The notes beneath the pieces were generated by a model. It saw nothing but the letters and a program-made list of their open reading frames with translations. It had not been told where the DNA came from and did no database searches. From Oscillibacter hominis (GTDB lineage Bacteria > Bacillota > Clostridia > Oscillospirales > Oscillospiraceae), in the NCBI RefSeq assembly GCF_014334055.1, contig NZ_CP060490.1:558001-622000 (forward strand): a stretch of 64,000 nucleotides of DNA, written 5' to 3'. This document shows positions 24,501 through 33,800 of the stretch, one piece after another (position 1 is the first letter of the stretch; the number at the start of each line of letters is the position of its first letter). The position numbers and the translations under genes were made by a program.

Positions 24501-25178
24501 TTGGAAGGATATCGGATTTTAATTGTGGAGGACGACGGCGTCATTGCCCGGGTGATGGAGGACCATCTCAAAAGCTGGGGGTACGCGGTCCGCTGCGTTA
24601 CGGATTTTGAGCGCGTGCTGGAGGAATTTGCGGCCTTTGACCCCCAGCTGGTGCTGATGGACATCTCCCTGCCCTTTTTCAACGGCTATCACTGGTGCGC
24701 GGAGCTGCGGAAGGTATCCAAGGTGCCGGTGGTGTTCATCTCGTCCGCATCCGACGACATGAACCTCATCCTGGCGGTCAATATGGGCGGCGACGACTTC
24801 CTGTCCAAGCCCTTTGAGCTGCCGGTGCTGACGGCAAAGGTGCAGGCGCTGCTGCGCCGGACCTACGACTTCGGCGCCCCGGCCCACGTGCTCAGCTGCG
24901 GCGGAGCGGTGCTGAACGTGTCCGACTCCTCCCTGAGCGCCGGGGGCAAACGGGTGGAGCTGACCCGCAACGAGCTGCGGATTCTGCAGCTGCTGTTGGA
25001 GAACCGGGGCAGGATCGTCAGTCGGGAATCCTTAATGGTCCGGCTGTGGGAGTCGGATGCCTTTGTGGATGAAAACACGCTGACGGTCAACATGACCCGG
25101 CTGCGGAAGAAATTGGGGAGCGCCGGCCTTTCAGACCTGATCCAGACGAAAAAGGGCGCCGGCTATCTGGTGGAGTGA
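24501..25178 (+). CDS. OmpR-type response regulator, BceR-like
   Basis: A 225-residue regulator: receiver domain 1-120 with acidic pocket EDD, phospho-acceptor Asp in QLVLMDISLPFF and conserved Lys in FLSKPFEL; winged-helix DNA-binding domain 130-225 (ELTRNELRILQLLLENRGRIVSRESLMVRLW). It probably binds the near-palindrome upstream of the ABC genes at 26163. The start is TTG, with GGGAGGG about seven bases upstream; no ATG fits. The stop overlaps the start region of the kinase gene. The system resembles BceRS modules that sense cell-wall antibiotics through their ABC transporter. Confidence 0.92.
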   Translation: MEGYRILIVEDDGVIARVMEDHLKSWGYAVRCVTDFERVLEEFAAFDPQLVLMDISLPFFNGYHWCAELRKVSKVPVVFISSASDDMNLILAVNMGGDDFLSKPFELPVLTAKVQALLRRTYDFGAPAHVLSCGGAVLNVSDSSLSAGGKRVELTRNELRILQLLLENRGRIVSRESLMVRLWESDAFVDENTLTVNMTRLRKKLGSAGLSDLIQTKKGAGYLVE

Positions 25179-25180
25179 AT

Positions 25181-26161
25181 ATGCTGATTTCTTATATCAA
25201 GCGCCAGTACAAGCTGATCTTGATGCTGGCCCTGTTCGCCGCCGTGTTTGCGTCGGTCTTTTCCCTCTATGACCTGCCGGCGGAGGCGGTCTTCTATTCT
25301 GCCGCCCTCTGCCTTGTGATCGGGCTGGTCCTCTTTTCGGTGGGATACCGGCGGTATCTGCGCACGCACCGGGAGCTGAAGCGGCTGCTTGAGAATGTGG
25401 AGGAGCTCTCCTTCTGTCTCCCGCCGCCTCAGGGCGCGCTGGAGGCGGACTACCAGGCGCTGGTGCGCGCCGTCTGCCGGGACCGGGCGCGGATCGTGGC
25501 GGAGGGAGAGGACAAATACCGGGACATGCTGGACTATTATACCCTGTGGGCCCATCAGATCAAAACGCCGGTGGCCGCCATGAGCCTCCTGCTCCAGACG
25601 GAGGGGGCCAGCCGGGAGGCGCTGGGCGCAGAGCTTTTGAAGATCGAGCAGTACGTGGAGATGGTGCTGACCTATCTCCGGCTGGGCAGCGACTCCACGG
25701 ACTATGTGCTGCGCCGGTGCAGCCTGGACGAGATCGTCCGCGCCTGCGCGCGCCGGTATGCAAGGCTCTTTGTGCTCAAAAAGCTCTCCCTGCGCTTTGA
25801 CGGGACAGGCCGCAGCGTGCTGACCGATGAAAAGTGGCTCTCCTTTGTGGTGGGCCAGCTGCTGTCCAACGCCATCAAGTATACGCCGGAGGGCGGCGAG
25901 GTCCGCGTCTACGGAGACGGGCAGACGCTGGTGGTGTCGGACACGGGCATCGGCATCCGGGAGGAGGACCTGCCCCGTGTGTTTGAAAAAGGGTTTACAG
26001 GGCAAAATGGCCGGCAGGAGAAAAAATCCACCGGTATCGGGCTGTACCTCTGCCGGAGGATTCTGGACAAGCTGGGCGGCTCCATCTCCATCGTGTCCCG
26101 GCCGGGGAAGGGGACCATTGTCCGGGTGCTGCTGCCAGAGGGAAAGCAGGTCTTGGAGTAA
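25181..26161 (+). CDS. Intramembrane-sensing histidine kinase, BceS-like
   Basis: A 326-residue kinase with two membrane helices at the start (about 12-30 and 35-57) and almost no extracytoplasmic loop, the intramembrane-sensing layout of BceS. The H-box is YTLWAHQIKTPVAAM, followed by LLSNAIKYTPEGG, SDTGIGIREEDL and STGIGLYLC (N, G1, G2 boxes). With a BceAB-type transporter beside it, the transporter itself probably acts as the sensor (family knowledge). I choose ATG 25181 (GGTGGAG upstream) over the in-frame GTG at 25175. Confidence 0.92.
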   Translation: MLISYIKRQYKLILMLALFAAVFASVFSLYDLPAEAVFYSAALCLVIGLVLFSVGYRRYLRTHRELKRLLENVEELSFCLPPPQGALEADYQALVRAVCRDRARIVAEGEDKYRDMLDYYTLWAHQIKTPVAAMSLLLQTEGASREALGAELLKIEQYVEMVLTYLRLGSDSTDYVLRRCSLDEIVRACARRYARLFVLKKLSLRFDGTGRSVLTDEKWLSFVVGQLLSNAIKYTPEGGEVRVYGDGQTLVVSDTGIGIREEDLPRVFEKGFTGQNGRQEKKSTGIGLYLCRRILDKLGGSISIVSRPGKGTIVRVLLPEGKQVLE

Positions 26162-26162
26162 C

Positions 26163-26198
26163 CTTGCAAAAGTGTAAGATTGGGGGCCGGAGTGTAAG
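26163..26198 (+). promoter_or_regulatory. Response-regulator operator upstream of the BceAB-type genes
   Basis: CTTGCAAAAGTGTAAG (26163-26178) is an imperfect palindrome, and its half AGTGTAAG recurs at 26191-26198, exactly 20 bp (two helical turns) later. A TATGAT -10 follows at 26232-26237 without a fitting -35, as in activator-dependent promoters. A nearly identical palindrome lies before the second ABC module at 59097. Confidence 0.65.
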
Positions 26199-26264
26199 CC
26201 AAAGCGATGGCAGCACAGTCCGGCCCCATGCTATGATGGTCAGGAACAAAAGGAGGAGAACAAT

Positions 26265-27032
26265 ATGTCACTTTTGGAAGTCAGCCATCTGCGAAAAATC
26301 TACACCACCCGCTTCGGCGGCAATCAGGTGGAGGCACTGCGCAACGTAAATTTCTCCGTGGAAGAGGGGGAATACGTTGCCATCATGGGCGAGTCCGGCT
26401 CCGGCAAGACCACGCTTCTGAACATCCTGGCGGCCCTGGACCGCCCCACCTCCGGAGAGGTGTTTTTAAACGGCAAGGCGCTCTCGGACATCCGGGAGCG
26501 GGACATGGCCACCTTCCGCCGCAGCAACCTGGGCTTTGTGTTCCAGGACTTCAACCTGTTAGACACCTTTTCCATCCAGGACAACATCTTCCTGCCCCTG
26601 GTCCTGGCGGGCAAGGACTATGACCTGATGCATAAAAAGCTGGCCCCCATTGCCGAAAAACTGGGGATCACGGAGATTCTCACCAAGTTTCCCTACGAGG
26701 TGTCCGGCGGCCAGAAGCAGCGCGCTGCCATGGCCCGGGCGCTGATTACCGATCCCCAGATCATCCTGGCCGACGAGCCCACCGGGGCCCTGGACTCCAG
26801 GGCTTCGGACCACCTGCTGGACCTTCTGGGCCAGGTCAACGAAAGCGGCCAGACCATCCTCATGGTGACCCACTCCATCAAGGCGGCCAGCCACGCAAAA
26901 AGGGTGCTCTTTTTGCGGGACGGCGAGGTGTACCATCAGCTCTACCGGGGCGGCGAGAGCCAGGAGTCCCAGTTCCGGCGGATTTCCGACACGCTGACGC
27001 TGCTGGCGCAAGGCGGTGACCTCCATGCGTAA
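26265..27032 (+). CDS. ABC transporter ATP-binding protein, BceA-like
   Basis: A 255-residue ATPase with Walker A GESGSGKTTLLN, Q-loop VFQDFNLLD, signature VSGGQKQRAA, Walker B IILADEPTGALD and H-loop MVTHS. It belongs to the MacB/BceA group that powers FtsX-type permeases moving or displacing peptide antibiotics. The ATG is preceded by AAAGGAGGAG. The gene ends with an 8-bp overlap into the permease gene. An operator lies in the 103-base gap after the kinase gene, so the transporter pair can be induced apart from the regulators. Confidence 0.93.
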   Translation: MSLLEVSHLRKIYTTRFGGNQVEALRNVNFSVEEGEYVAIMGESGSGKTTLLNILAALDRPTSGEVFLNGKALSDIRERDMATFRRSNLGFVFQDFNLLDTFSIQDNIFLPLVLAGKDYDLMHKKLAPIAEKLGITEILTKFPYEVSGGQKQRAAMARALITDPQIILADEPTGALDSRASDHLLDLLGQVNESGQTILMVTHSIKAASHAKRVLFLRDGEVYHQLYRGGESQESQFRRISDTLTLLAQGGDLHA

Positions 27033-28983
27033 AAGTGGATTCTATCCCCGCATGGCTGTGGTGAACCTGGCCCGGAACTGGCAGTTTTACGGGCCGTACC
27101 TCTTATCCTGCGGCGGCACGGCGGCCATGTTCTACATCCTGTGCTTCCTCACCTGGAACGACCTCATCGATTCGGTCCGGGGCGCGGCCTACCTCCAGTC
27201 GCTCATGTACCTTGGATGCATCATCGTGGCGGCGTTCGCCGCAGTGATTCTGCTCTACGCCAACAGCTTTGTGATGAAGTGCCGGCGGCGGGAGCTTGGG
27301 CTTTACAACGTCCTTGGCATGGAAAAGCGGCACATCGCCCACGTGATGGTGTGGGAGACGCTGATGACTGCGACAGCGGCCATGGCGGGCGGGCTGCTGG
27401 CCGGGATCGTGCTGTCCAAGCTGATTTTGCTGCTGCTTTTGAAGCTGGTGCGGATCCCGGTGGTCATGGGCTTTGAGATCAGCCTGCCCGGCATAGGATA
27501 CACGGCGGCGCTCTTTGCGGCGCTGTTCCTCCTGACGCTGGTGAGCAACCTGGTCCGCCTGGGCCGCTCCCGCCCCATCGAGCTGCTCCACAGCGACAGC
27601 GTGGGCGAGCGGGAGCCAAAGACAAAGCTCCTTCTGACGCTCATCGGCATGGTGAGCCTGGCTGGCGGGTACGGAATCGCCCTGAAGGTGCAGGACCCGA
27701 CGGAGGCGCTGGTCTTCTTTTTCGTGGCGGTGCTCCTGGTGATGCTGGGCACCTACTGCCTGTTCACCGCCGGCTCCATCGCCCTGCTCAAGCGGCTGCG
27801 GGCCAACCGGAAATTCTACTACCAGACCAATCACTTCACCGCCGTGGCCGGTATGCTCTACCGCATGAAGCAAAACGCCGTGGGCCTTGCCAACATCTGC
27901 ATTCTGGCCACCATGGTGCTGGTGACGGTCTCCTCCACAGTCTGCCTCTATCTTGGGGCGGAGAGCTCACTTGACGCCATGTTCCCCCACGACATAGAAG
28001 TGACGGAGTACCTGGAGGGCCAGGGAGCGGATCCGGAGGGTACCTTTGCGAAGGTGCAGGAGGAGGTGGCCGCCTCGGGACGGAAGGTGGAATATTTGAG
28101 CTATGATACGCTCACCACTCTCAGAGGGTGGCGCAGCGGCGGCACGGTGGACTTCGCGGCCTCCATTGGGGCGCCGGTCGAGCTGGAGATTTTTACAGCC
28201 GATGAGTACGGACGCCTGACCGGTGAGACCGTCTCCCTGGCTGCGGGGGAGGTGCTGGCCCACTCCCTGGACCAGGACCTCCCTGACGCCCTGAGCGTGG
28301 GCGGGCTCCCCTTTCAGGTCAAGGGTCACCTGAAGGGGTTTGTGGAGGAAAATGACGCCGTCGTGGTCAGCAACATGGAGGTCGTGGGGCTGGTGGTTGC
28401 GGACGAGGACGTGGTGGAGCGCGTGAAGGAGGCGGCGGGCGGCGGGTACACCGCATTTCGCATCCGCATGGACATCGACGGAACCGAGGCGGAGAAGATC
28501 GCCTGCGCCAACGCCATTCTTGGCTCCTCAGACGGCGCCTTCAGCCTCACCAGCCGCCAGGACAACGCCCTGGACATCTATGCCATGTACGGCGGGTTTT
28601 TGTTCTTGGGGCTGTTTTTGGGCCTGCTGTTCCTGATGGCCACCGTCCTCATCATATACTATAAGCAGGTTTCGGAGGGGTATGAAGACCGGAAGCGGTT
28701 TGAGATCATGCAGCAGGTGGGCATGAGTCCCCGGGAGGTCCGCTCCTCCATCCGCAGCCAGATTCTCATAGTGTTCTTCCTGCCCCTTGCCATGGCGGGG
28801 CTCCATATCTTAGCGGCCTTTCCAATGATCTCCAAGCTGCTGAAGCTCTTTCAGCTCACCAACACCACACTGTTTGCCCTGTGCACTGCCGGAACGCTGC
28901 TGGCTTTCTGCCTCATCTACGCGCTGGTGTACTGGGCCACGGCCCGGACCTATTACCGGATCGTGCAAAAGCCCGGGTTTTGA
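27025..28983 (+). CDS. ABC transporter permease, BceB-like
   Basis: A 652-residue permease with ten predicted helices: one, then an FtsX block (about 60-320), a large extracytoplasmic region between helices seven and eight (about 310-520), and a final FtsX block (about 525-650). This is the BceB layout, in which the external region binds peptide antibiotics such as bacitracin or lantibiotics; the specific compound is unknown. I choose ATG 27025 (AAGGCGGTG upstream) rather than the in-frame GTG at 27016. Its downstream terminator has been split: the left half-hairpin remains at 28994-29010 and the right half is at 41169-41185. Confidence 0.92.
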   Translation: MRKSGFYPRMAVVNLARNWQFYGPYLLSCGGTAAMFYILCFLTWNDLIDSVRGAAYLQSLMYLGCIIVAAFAAVILLYANSFVMKCRRRELGLYNVLGMEKRHIAHVMVWETLMTATAAMAGGLLAGIVLSKLILLLLLKLVRIPVVMGFEISLPGIGYTAALFAALFLLTLVSNLVRLGRSRPIELLHSDSVGEREPKTKLLLTLIGMVSLAGGYGIALKVQDPTEALVFFFVAVLLVMLGTYCLFTAGSIALLKRLRANRKFYYQTNHFTAVAGMLYRMKQNAVGLANICILATMVLVTVSSTVCLYLGAESSLDAMFPHDIEVTEYLEGQGADPEGTFAKVQEEVAASGRKVEYLSYDTLTTLRGWRSGGTVDFAASIGAPVELEIFTADEYGRLTGETVSLAAGEVLAHSLDQDLPDALSVGGLPFQVKGHLKGFVEENDAVVVSNMEVVGLVVADEDVVERVKEAAGGGYTAFRIRMDIDGTEAEKIACANAILGSSDGAFSLTSRQDNALDIYAMYGGFLFLGLFLGLLFLMATVLIIYYKQVSEGYEDRKRFEIMQQVGMSPREVRSSIRSQILIVFFLPLAMAGLHILAAFPMISKLLKLFQLTNTTLFALCTAGTLLAFCLIYALVYWATARTYYRIVQKPGF

Positions 28984-28993
28984 TGAAAGCAAA

Positions 28994-29031
28994 AAAAAGG
29001 AGCGGATCACAGAAGGTATTCCCTCACAGGG
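28994..29031. other. Left junction (attL) of the integrated element
   Basis: The host half is an A-run plus GGAGCGGATCAC (to 29010). Then comes the core AGA (29011-29013) and, from 29015 to 29031, the element arm GGTATTCCCTCACAGGG. The host half is the exact reverse complement of 41169-41185 at the right junction. Confidence 0.82.
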
Positions 29032-29631
29032 ACAACAACAGAAATCGAACAGAGCAGAGCGGCACGGGCAAGGAAACCGAATGGTTTTCCTTGCCCGTGT
29101 CATGGTTTTCAGATACGGCAGGCTTTTTTCAGCTTTCGCCCTCCCGATACCATGACATTAAGCGAGGTGGTTTTTGCGTATCACAGCAAATGTCCCCTAC
29201 CTTTTTGGGCTCAAAAGCGGAGAAAAGGCAACTGTTTTTAAACCTGAACCCCCGGCCAGTGCACCAAGAACGGACTGGGAGGTGTGTATATATCGTCCAA
29301 AAACGTGCGAAAGGACCGCAGGAAAACCGATTCTTCCATCTCCATTTTGAAGCCCCAACGGCACGGAGATGTGAACAGATTTGTCATCGTACCAGGCATG
29401 CTTCCTGTGTGAATTTACATATAATTTTCGGCTATTTTACCAAAGGATGGTTTCAGATTTAGCGTACCACAAGTATACTCTATGGAAGAATTGCTCTGTT
29501 AGCTTGGTGACTTATTGTGACTCGCAATTGCGGGACATATTTACCGGCGTTACTGACCCTCTTGCTGTCAACCGAAAATTCCTTTCAATCACATGATGAA
29601 CATGAGATAAACCAACAGGAGAAACCATTCT
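29014..29631. other. Left end of the element, no gene recognised
   Basis: About 620 bases without a supportable gene. Contains the attP arm and a long hairpin (29063-29078/29083-29099, arms of 16 bp) without a T-run. The open frame running in from the permease end has no start context here and is not a gene. Confidence 0.55.
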
Positions 29632-30780
29632 ATGACGACAAAAGAAAGCCGAATTCAAAGAGGCATCCTATACTTGGCTGTTGCGGCGATTATGGTGCTT
29701 CTGGTATGCTTTCCGGTTCCGCAGAATCCATACCAGAGTTTAACGGCAAATGCAATCCGTTACGAACGCGGCGTTGTGGTGTCGGTTCTGAACGAAGAAC
29801 TCTCGCCCAGCAGTGTGGAAGCCTCCCATCAGCTGGGAATGCAAACCCTGGAAGTTGCTTTAGAGAGCGGAACAACAATCCAGGTGGACAACTACCTGAC
29901 AGACGTACATAACGTTCTGGCGAAGGCTGGCTCCCATATCATTGTCTGCGTGGACGCTCCGGAGGGGGTCGAGCCCTATTATACTGTTTATAACTATGAC
30001 CGTACAGTCTCTGCGGCCATGCTGGTATGCGTGTTTTTGGGATTAATGCTGCTGGTGGGCCGTCGAAAAGGATTTGATGCGGCTCTGGCCATCCTTTTCT
30101 CCATGCTCATACTGCTTCAATTCACACTTCCGCTGATCTACAACGGAGCCTCGCCCGTTGCAGTGGGACTGGCGTCCGTGCTGGCCTCTACCGCTGTAAC
30201 CCTGACCCTGCTGTATGGACTGACGGCTCGGGCCTGGCTATCCGCTGCGGTAACACTGGCGGGAGAGTGTACAGCGGTGGCACTGTTTGCTGGTTTTGCT
30301 TTTCTGCTGCATATCAGCGGCTTTCAGACCGATCCCGCCGAAAGCCTGATCGTAGTGGCCCAAAATACGGGACTGCGGCTGAAAAGCATCCTGCTGACGG
30401 CCACCATGATTGCCTCTCTGGGTGCGGTGATGGACGTAGCGGTCTCTCTGCTGTCGGCCCTGTGGGAACTGCGGGTTAACCGGCCGGGGCTCTCTGCCAG
30501 CGAGCTTTTTCGCTCCGGCATGAACATCGGCAGGGATATGATCGGCACCATGAGCAATACCCTGATTTTCGCCTTTGCCGGCAGTGCGCTGGCTACCATG
30601 CTGAGCCTATTTGCCTATGGCGTCCAAAGCAGCCAACTGCTGAATTCCGACTATGTGTCCATGGAGCTGGCGCAAGGCTTGTGCAGTACCTGCGCTGTGA
30701 TCGCGACGGTGCCCTTGGCCTCCTTGGCCGCAGCAGTTGTCTTTCCAAAACTGAAAATTCCCGGAGAAGCGCCGGTGTAA
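29632..30780 (+). CDS. YibE/F family membrane protein
   Basis: A 382-residue protein with an N-terminal membrane anchor (12-32), an extracytoplasmic part (about 35-125) and seven or so C-terminal helices. The second half matches the YibE/F family, seen in VDNYLTDVHNVLAKAG followed by ASLGAVMDVAVSLLSALWEL and the FRSGMNIGRDMIGTMSNTLIFAFAGS block. The function of YibE/F is unknown; membrane transport has been suggested. The ATG has GGAG upstream at slightly long spacing. It lies 47 bases before the giant SLH protein gene and may share its transcript. Confidence 0.82.
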   Translation: MTTKESRIQRGILYLAVAAIMVLLVCFPVPQNPYQSLTANAIRYERGVVVSVLNEELSPSSVEASHQLGMQTLEVALESGTTIQVDNYLTDVHNVLAKAGSHIIVCVDAPEGVEPYYTVYNYDRTVSAAMLVCVFLGLMLLVGRRKGFDAALAILFSMLILLQFTLPLIYNGASPVAVGLASVLASTAVTLTLLYGLTARAWLSAAVTLAGECTAVALFAGFAFLLHISGFQTDPAESLIVVAQNTGLRLKSILLTATMIASLGAVMDVAVSLLSALWELRVNRPGLSASELFRSGMNIGRDMIGTMSNTLIFAFAGSALATMLSLFAYGVQSSQLLNSDYVSMELAQGLCSTCAVIATVPLASLAAAVVFPKLKIPGEAPV

Positions 30781-30827
30781 ATATACGATCCTAATAAGTG
30801 ATATAGAAAAGGAGCAAGGTTAAAACA

Positions 30828-33800
30828 ATGAGAAAAAAATCGCAGCGCTTCTTGTCGTTGTTCCTGAGCCTGGTCACGGTTGTTCAGATGGTGGGAGTCG
30901 TTCCCGCAGCAGCTGCTGACAACCGCTTGAGCGGCGCAGGCACGGCAGAGAATCCCTATCAGATTTCCAGCGAGGATGACCTCGCATTGATGACAGAGCA
31001 GTTGAACGGCACTGGCGCCGCCGACTTTGTCAATGCATATTATCAGGTTACCCAAGATATTGAGCTGGAAGAAGAGGTTACCCCCATCGCCACCTTCTCC
31101 GGCGTGCTGGACGGCGACGGGCATACCATCTCCGGCCTGACGGTGGACAGCAGTACCACTCAGGCTGCGTTGATCTTGGCCAATAACGGTACGATCTCCG
31201 ACCTGGGCATGACCCATGTTTCCATCAGCGGAACGCCCAGTAGCGGCGACGTCAAGCGGGCCGCCTTCGCCATTGAAAACCATGGTGCCATTGAAAACTG
31301 CTATGCCACCGGCAGCCTGTCTGGCGGATGGCGGGTCGGCGGCATTGCTACCCAAAACTACGGCACGGTGGAGAACTGCTACTTTGTCGGCAGCGTGTCC
31401 GGAAACTGGGAAACCGGCGGCATTGTAGCCTGGTGTGCCGAGACGGCAAACAGCATCACTAACTGCTATGCAAAGGTCACTGGCAGTGCCACTAACAGTA
31501 GCATCGGTGCGATTACGGGCTATGCCTACGCACCGACGATCCTGAAGGGAAATGTGGCTCTGGATGGAGCACTGACTTCGAAAGGAAGCATTTCCCGTAT
31601 CTGCGGTAAGGAAAAGAGTACCCCCATTACTTACCAGAATAATCTGTCCTGCGAGGACCTTCTGATTAACGGCAGCAAGATCACCGACGGCACCGCCGAC
31701 AACAAAAACGGCCTGAACAAGACTGCCGCAGAACTGACGCAGCAGGAGACCTACACCGCTATCGGCTGGGATTTTGAAAATGTTTGGACCATGGACGAGA
31801 CCCTGGGCCGTCCCACGCTGCGCAGCTGCCCTGAGTCGGCTGATGCTGTGGAGTACCCCATGCCTGAGGGCAGCGGTACCGAGGAATCCCCCTATTGCAT
31901 CGCGGATGAAGAGAATCTGAAGCTGGTCATTGCCGCCATCAACAGCAGTGTAGGTGGTTATGCCGAAGCTTACTACCAGCTGACCGATGACATCACGGTG
32001 AACGGCGCCATCCCCTCTGTGTTTACTTTCTCTGGCGTGTTTGACGGCAACGGACACAGCATCGACGGCTATGAGCTGAGTACGTCTGACGAGACCGATG
32101 CCTTGTTCCGGAAGAATGAAGGTACCATCCGCCGTCTGGCTCTGACCGATGTGGAGGTCACCGGCCCCGGCACCCCTGAAACCAGCCGCCGGGCGCCCCT
32201 GTGCTTCCAGAACTACGGCACCATCGAGGAGTGCTTTGTCACCGGCAATGTTTCCGGCGGCCACCGCGCCGGCGGTATTGTGGCCGAAAACTACAAGACC
32301 ATCCAGAACTGCTACTTCAAGGGTGATGTGGTCGGCGGCTGCGAGACGGCCGGCATTACTGCCTGGAACCAGACTACTGGTATTGTAAAAAACTGCTATG
32401 TGTCCGGCAGTATCACGACCTTGAGCAACAACAGCGGCTTCATCGGTGGCTACGGCTACACCGGCACCCTCTACCAGGGCAATGTGGTGCTCAGCGGAAG
32501 CGCACTGACCACCGAAAGTGCCAAAAACTATGCCCGCATCTGCGGCCGCAATAACGGCACTCCCACCTATACCGACAACCTCGCTTGCGAGGATGTGACC
32601 CTGAATGGCCAGCTTGTCACCGACGGCGCCGCCGACAACATAAACGGCCTGAACAAGACTGCCGCAGAGCTGACGCAGCAGGAGACCTACGCTGCTATCG
32701 GCTGGGACTTTGACACCGTTTGGACCATGGACGAGACCCTGGGCCGTCCCGCGCTGCGCAGCTGCCGCGAGAAGGCACCTGAAGTTGATGTCGAGCAGCC
32801 GGACAAGCAGACCTTTACCGTTTCCAGTCCCGACCAGGATCTGGTGGCTACGGTCTATGTGACTGCTGACAACGAGCTGGGCTACTCCGTCCGCCTGAAT
32901 GAGTCTGACGTTCTTCTGCGCGCATCTCTGGGCCTGACCGTAAACGGTGTGGACATGGGTCAGGATATCACCCTGGGCAATCCGGTTATGACTACGGACA
33001 ATGAGACCTATGCCACCCGCGGCATGCATACCACCGCCCGCAACCATTATAACCAGGCAGCGTTCTCTGTGACCCATGAGGATGGAGCCGCTATGACGCT
33101 GAATGTCCGCGCCTATGATGACGGCATTGCCTTTCAGTATGTGATGCCTGACGGTTCCGTCACCATCTCCGGGGATGACACCCGCTTTGCCCTGCCCACC
33201 AGCGCCAAGGCATTCTTCCAGTACGGCGACAATGCCGACGGCTCCGAGAGCTACGAGGGCATCCGCAATATGCAGGGTGTGACCACCGCCTCCACCGTGG
33301 CAGGTATCGGCAAGGGCCGCCTGCTGTGCGCGTTGCCCACCTTCCAGCTGGCTGACAAGTCCGCTTACGTCTGCATTACCGAGGCCAACATTTACGACTG
33401 GTCGGGCATGGGCCTGCGGGCCGAGGGGGACGGGGTCCTGAAGGCGGAATACTGGGATGCCAACGGCAAGACCTTTACCACCGAGGAAGACTCTCCCTGG
33501 CGGGTGGCTATCATCGCCGATAACCTAACGGACTTTGTCAACAGCGACATGGTGACCAACGTCTCCGAGCCTGAGGACGAGAGCCTGTTTACCGACAAGA
33601 GCTACATCCAGCCCGGCCGTTCCGTCTGGACCACCCAGGGCGGCGGCGCCTCTACGGTGGAGGGCTACAAAGAGTACAGCAAGTATGCCTCTCAGCTGGG
33701 CATTGAGTTCAACCTGATTGAGGCCCGCACCGGCTTTGGCGACACTCTGGAGCAGCAGTTTAAGGCCATCAAAGAGATCGCCGATTACAGCGCCGAACTG

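Noticed and set aside
22934..24682. 582-codon minus-strand open frame under the hybrid kinase
   Set aside because: Antisense of the HisKA/ATPase/receiver region; no independent support.
28881..29462. 193-codon open frame crossing the left junction of the element
   Set aside because: It begins inside the permease gene and runs through the attL site; it is an accident of the insertion.
30651..33077. 808-codon minus-strand open frame under the giant SLH gene
   Set aside because: It is the shadow of a strongly supported plus-strand gene, with low-complexity translation and no start signals.
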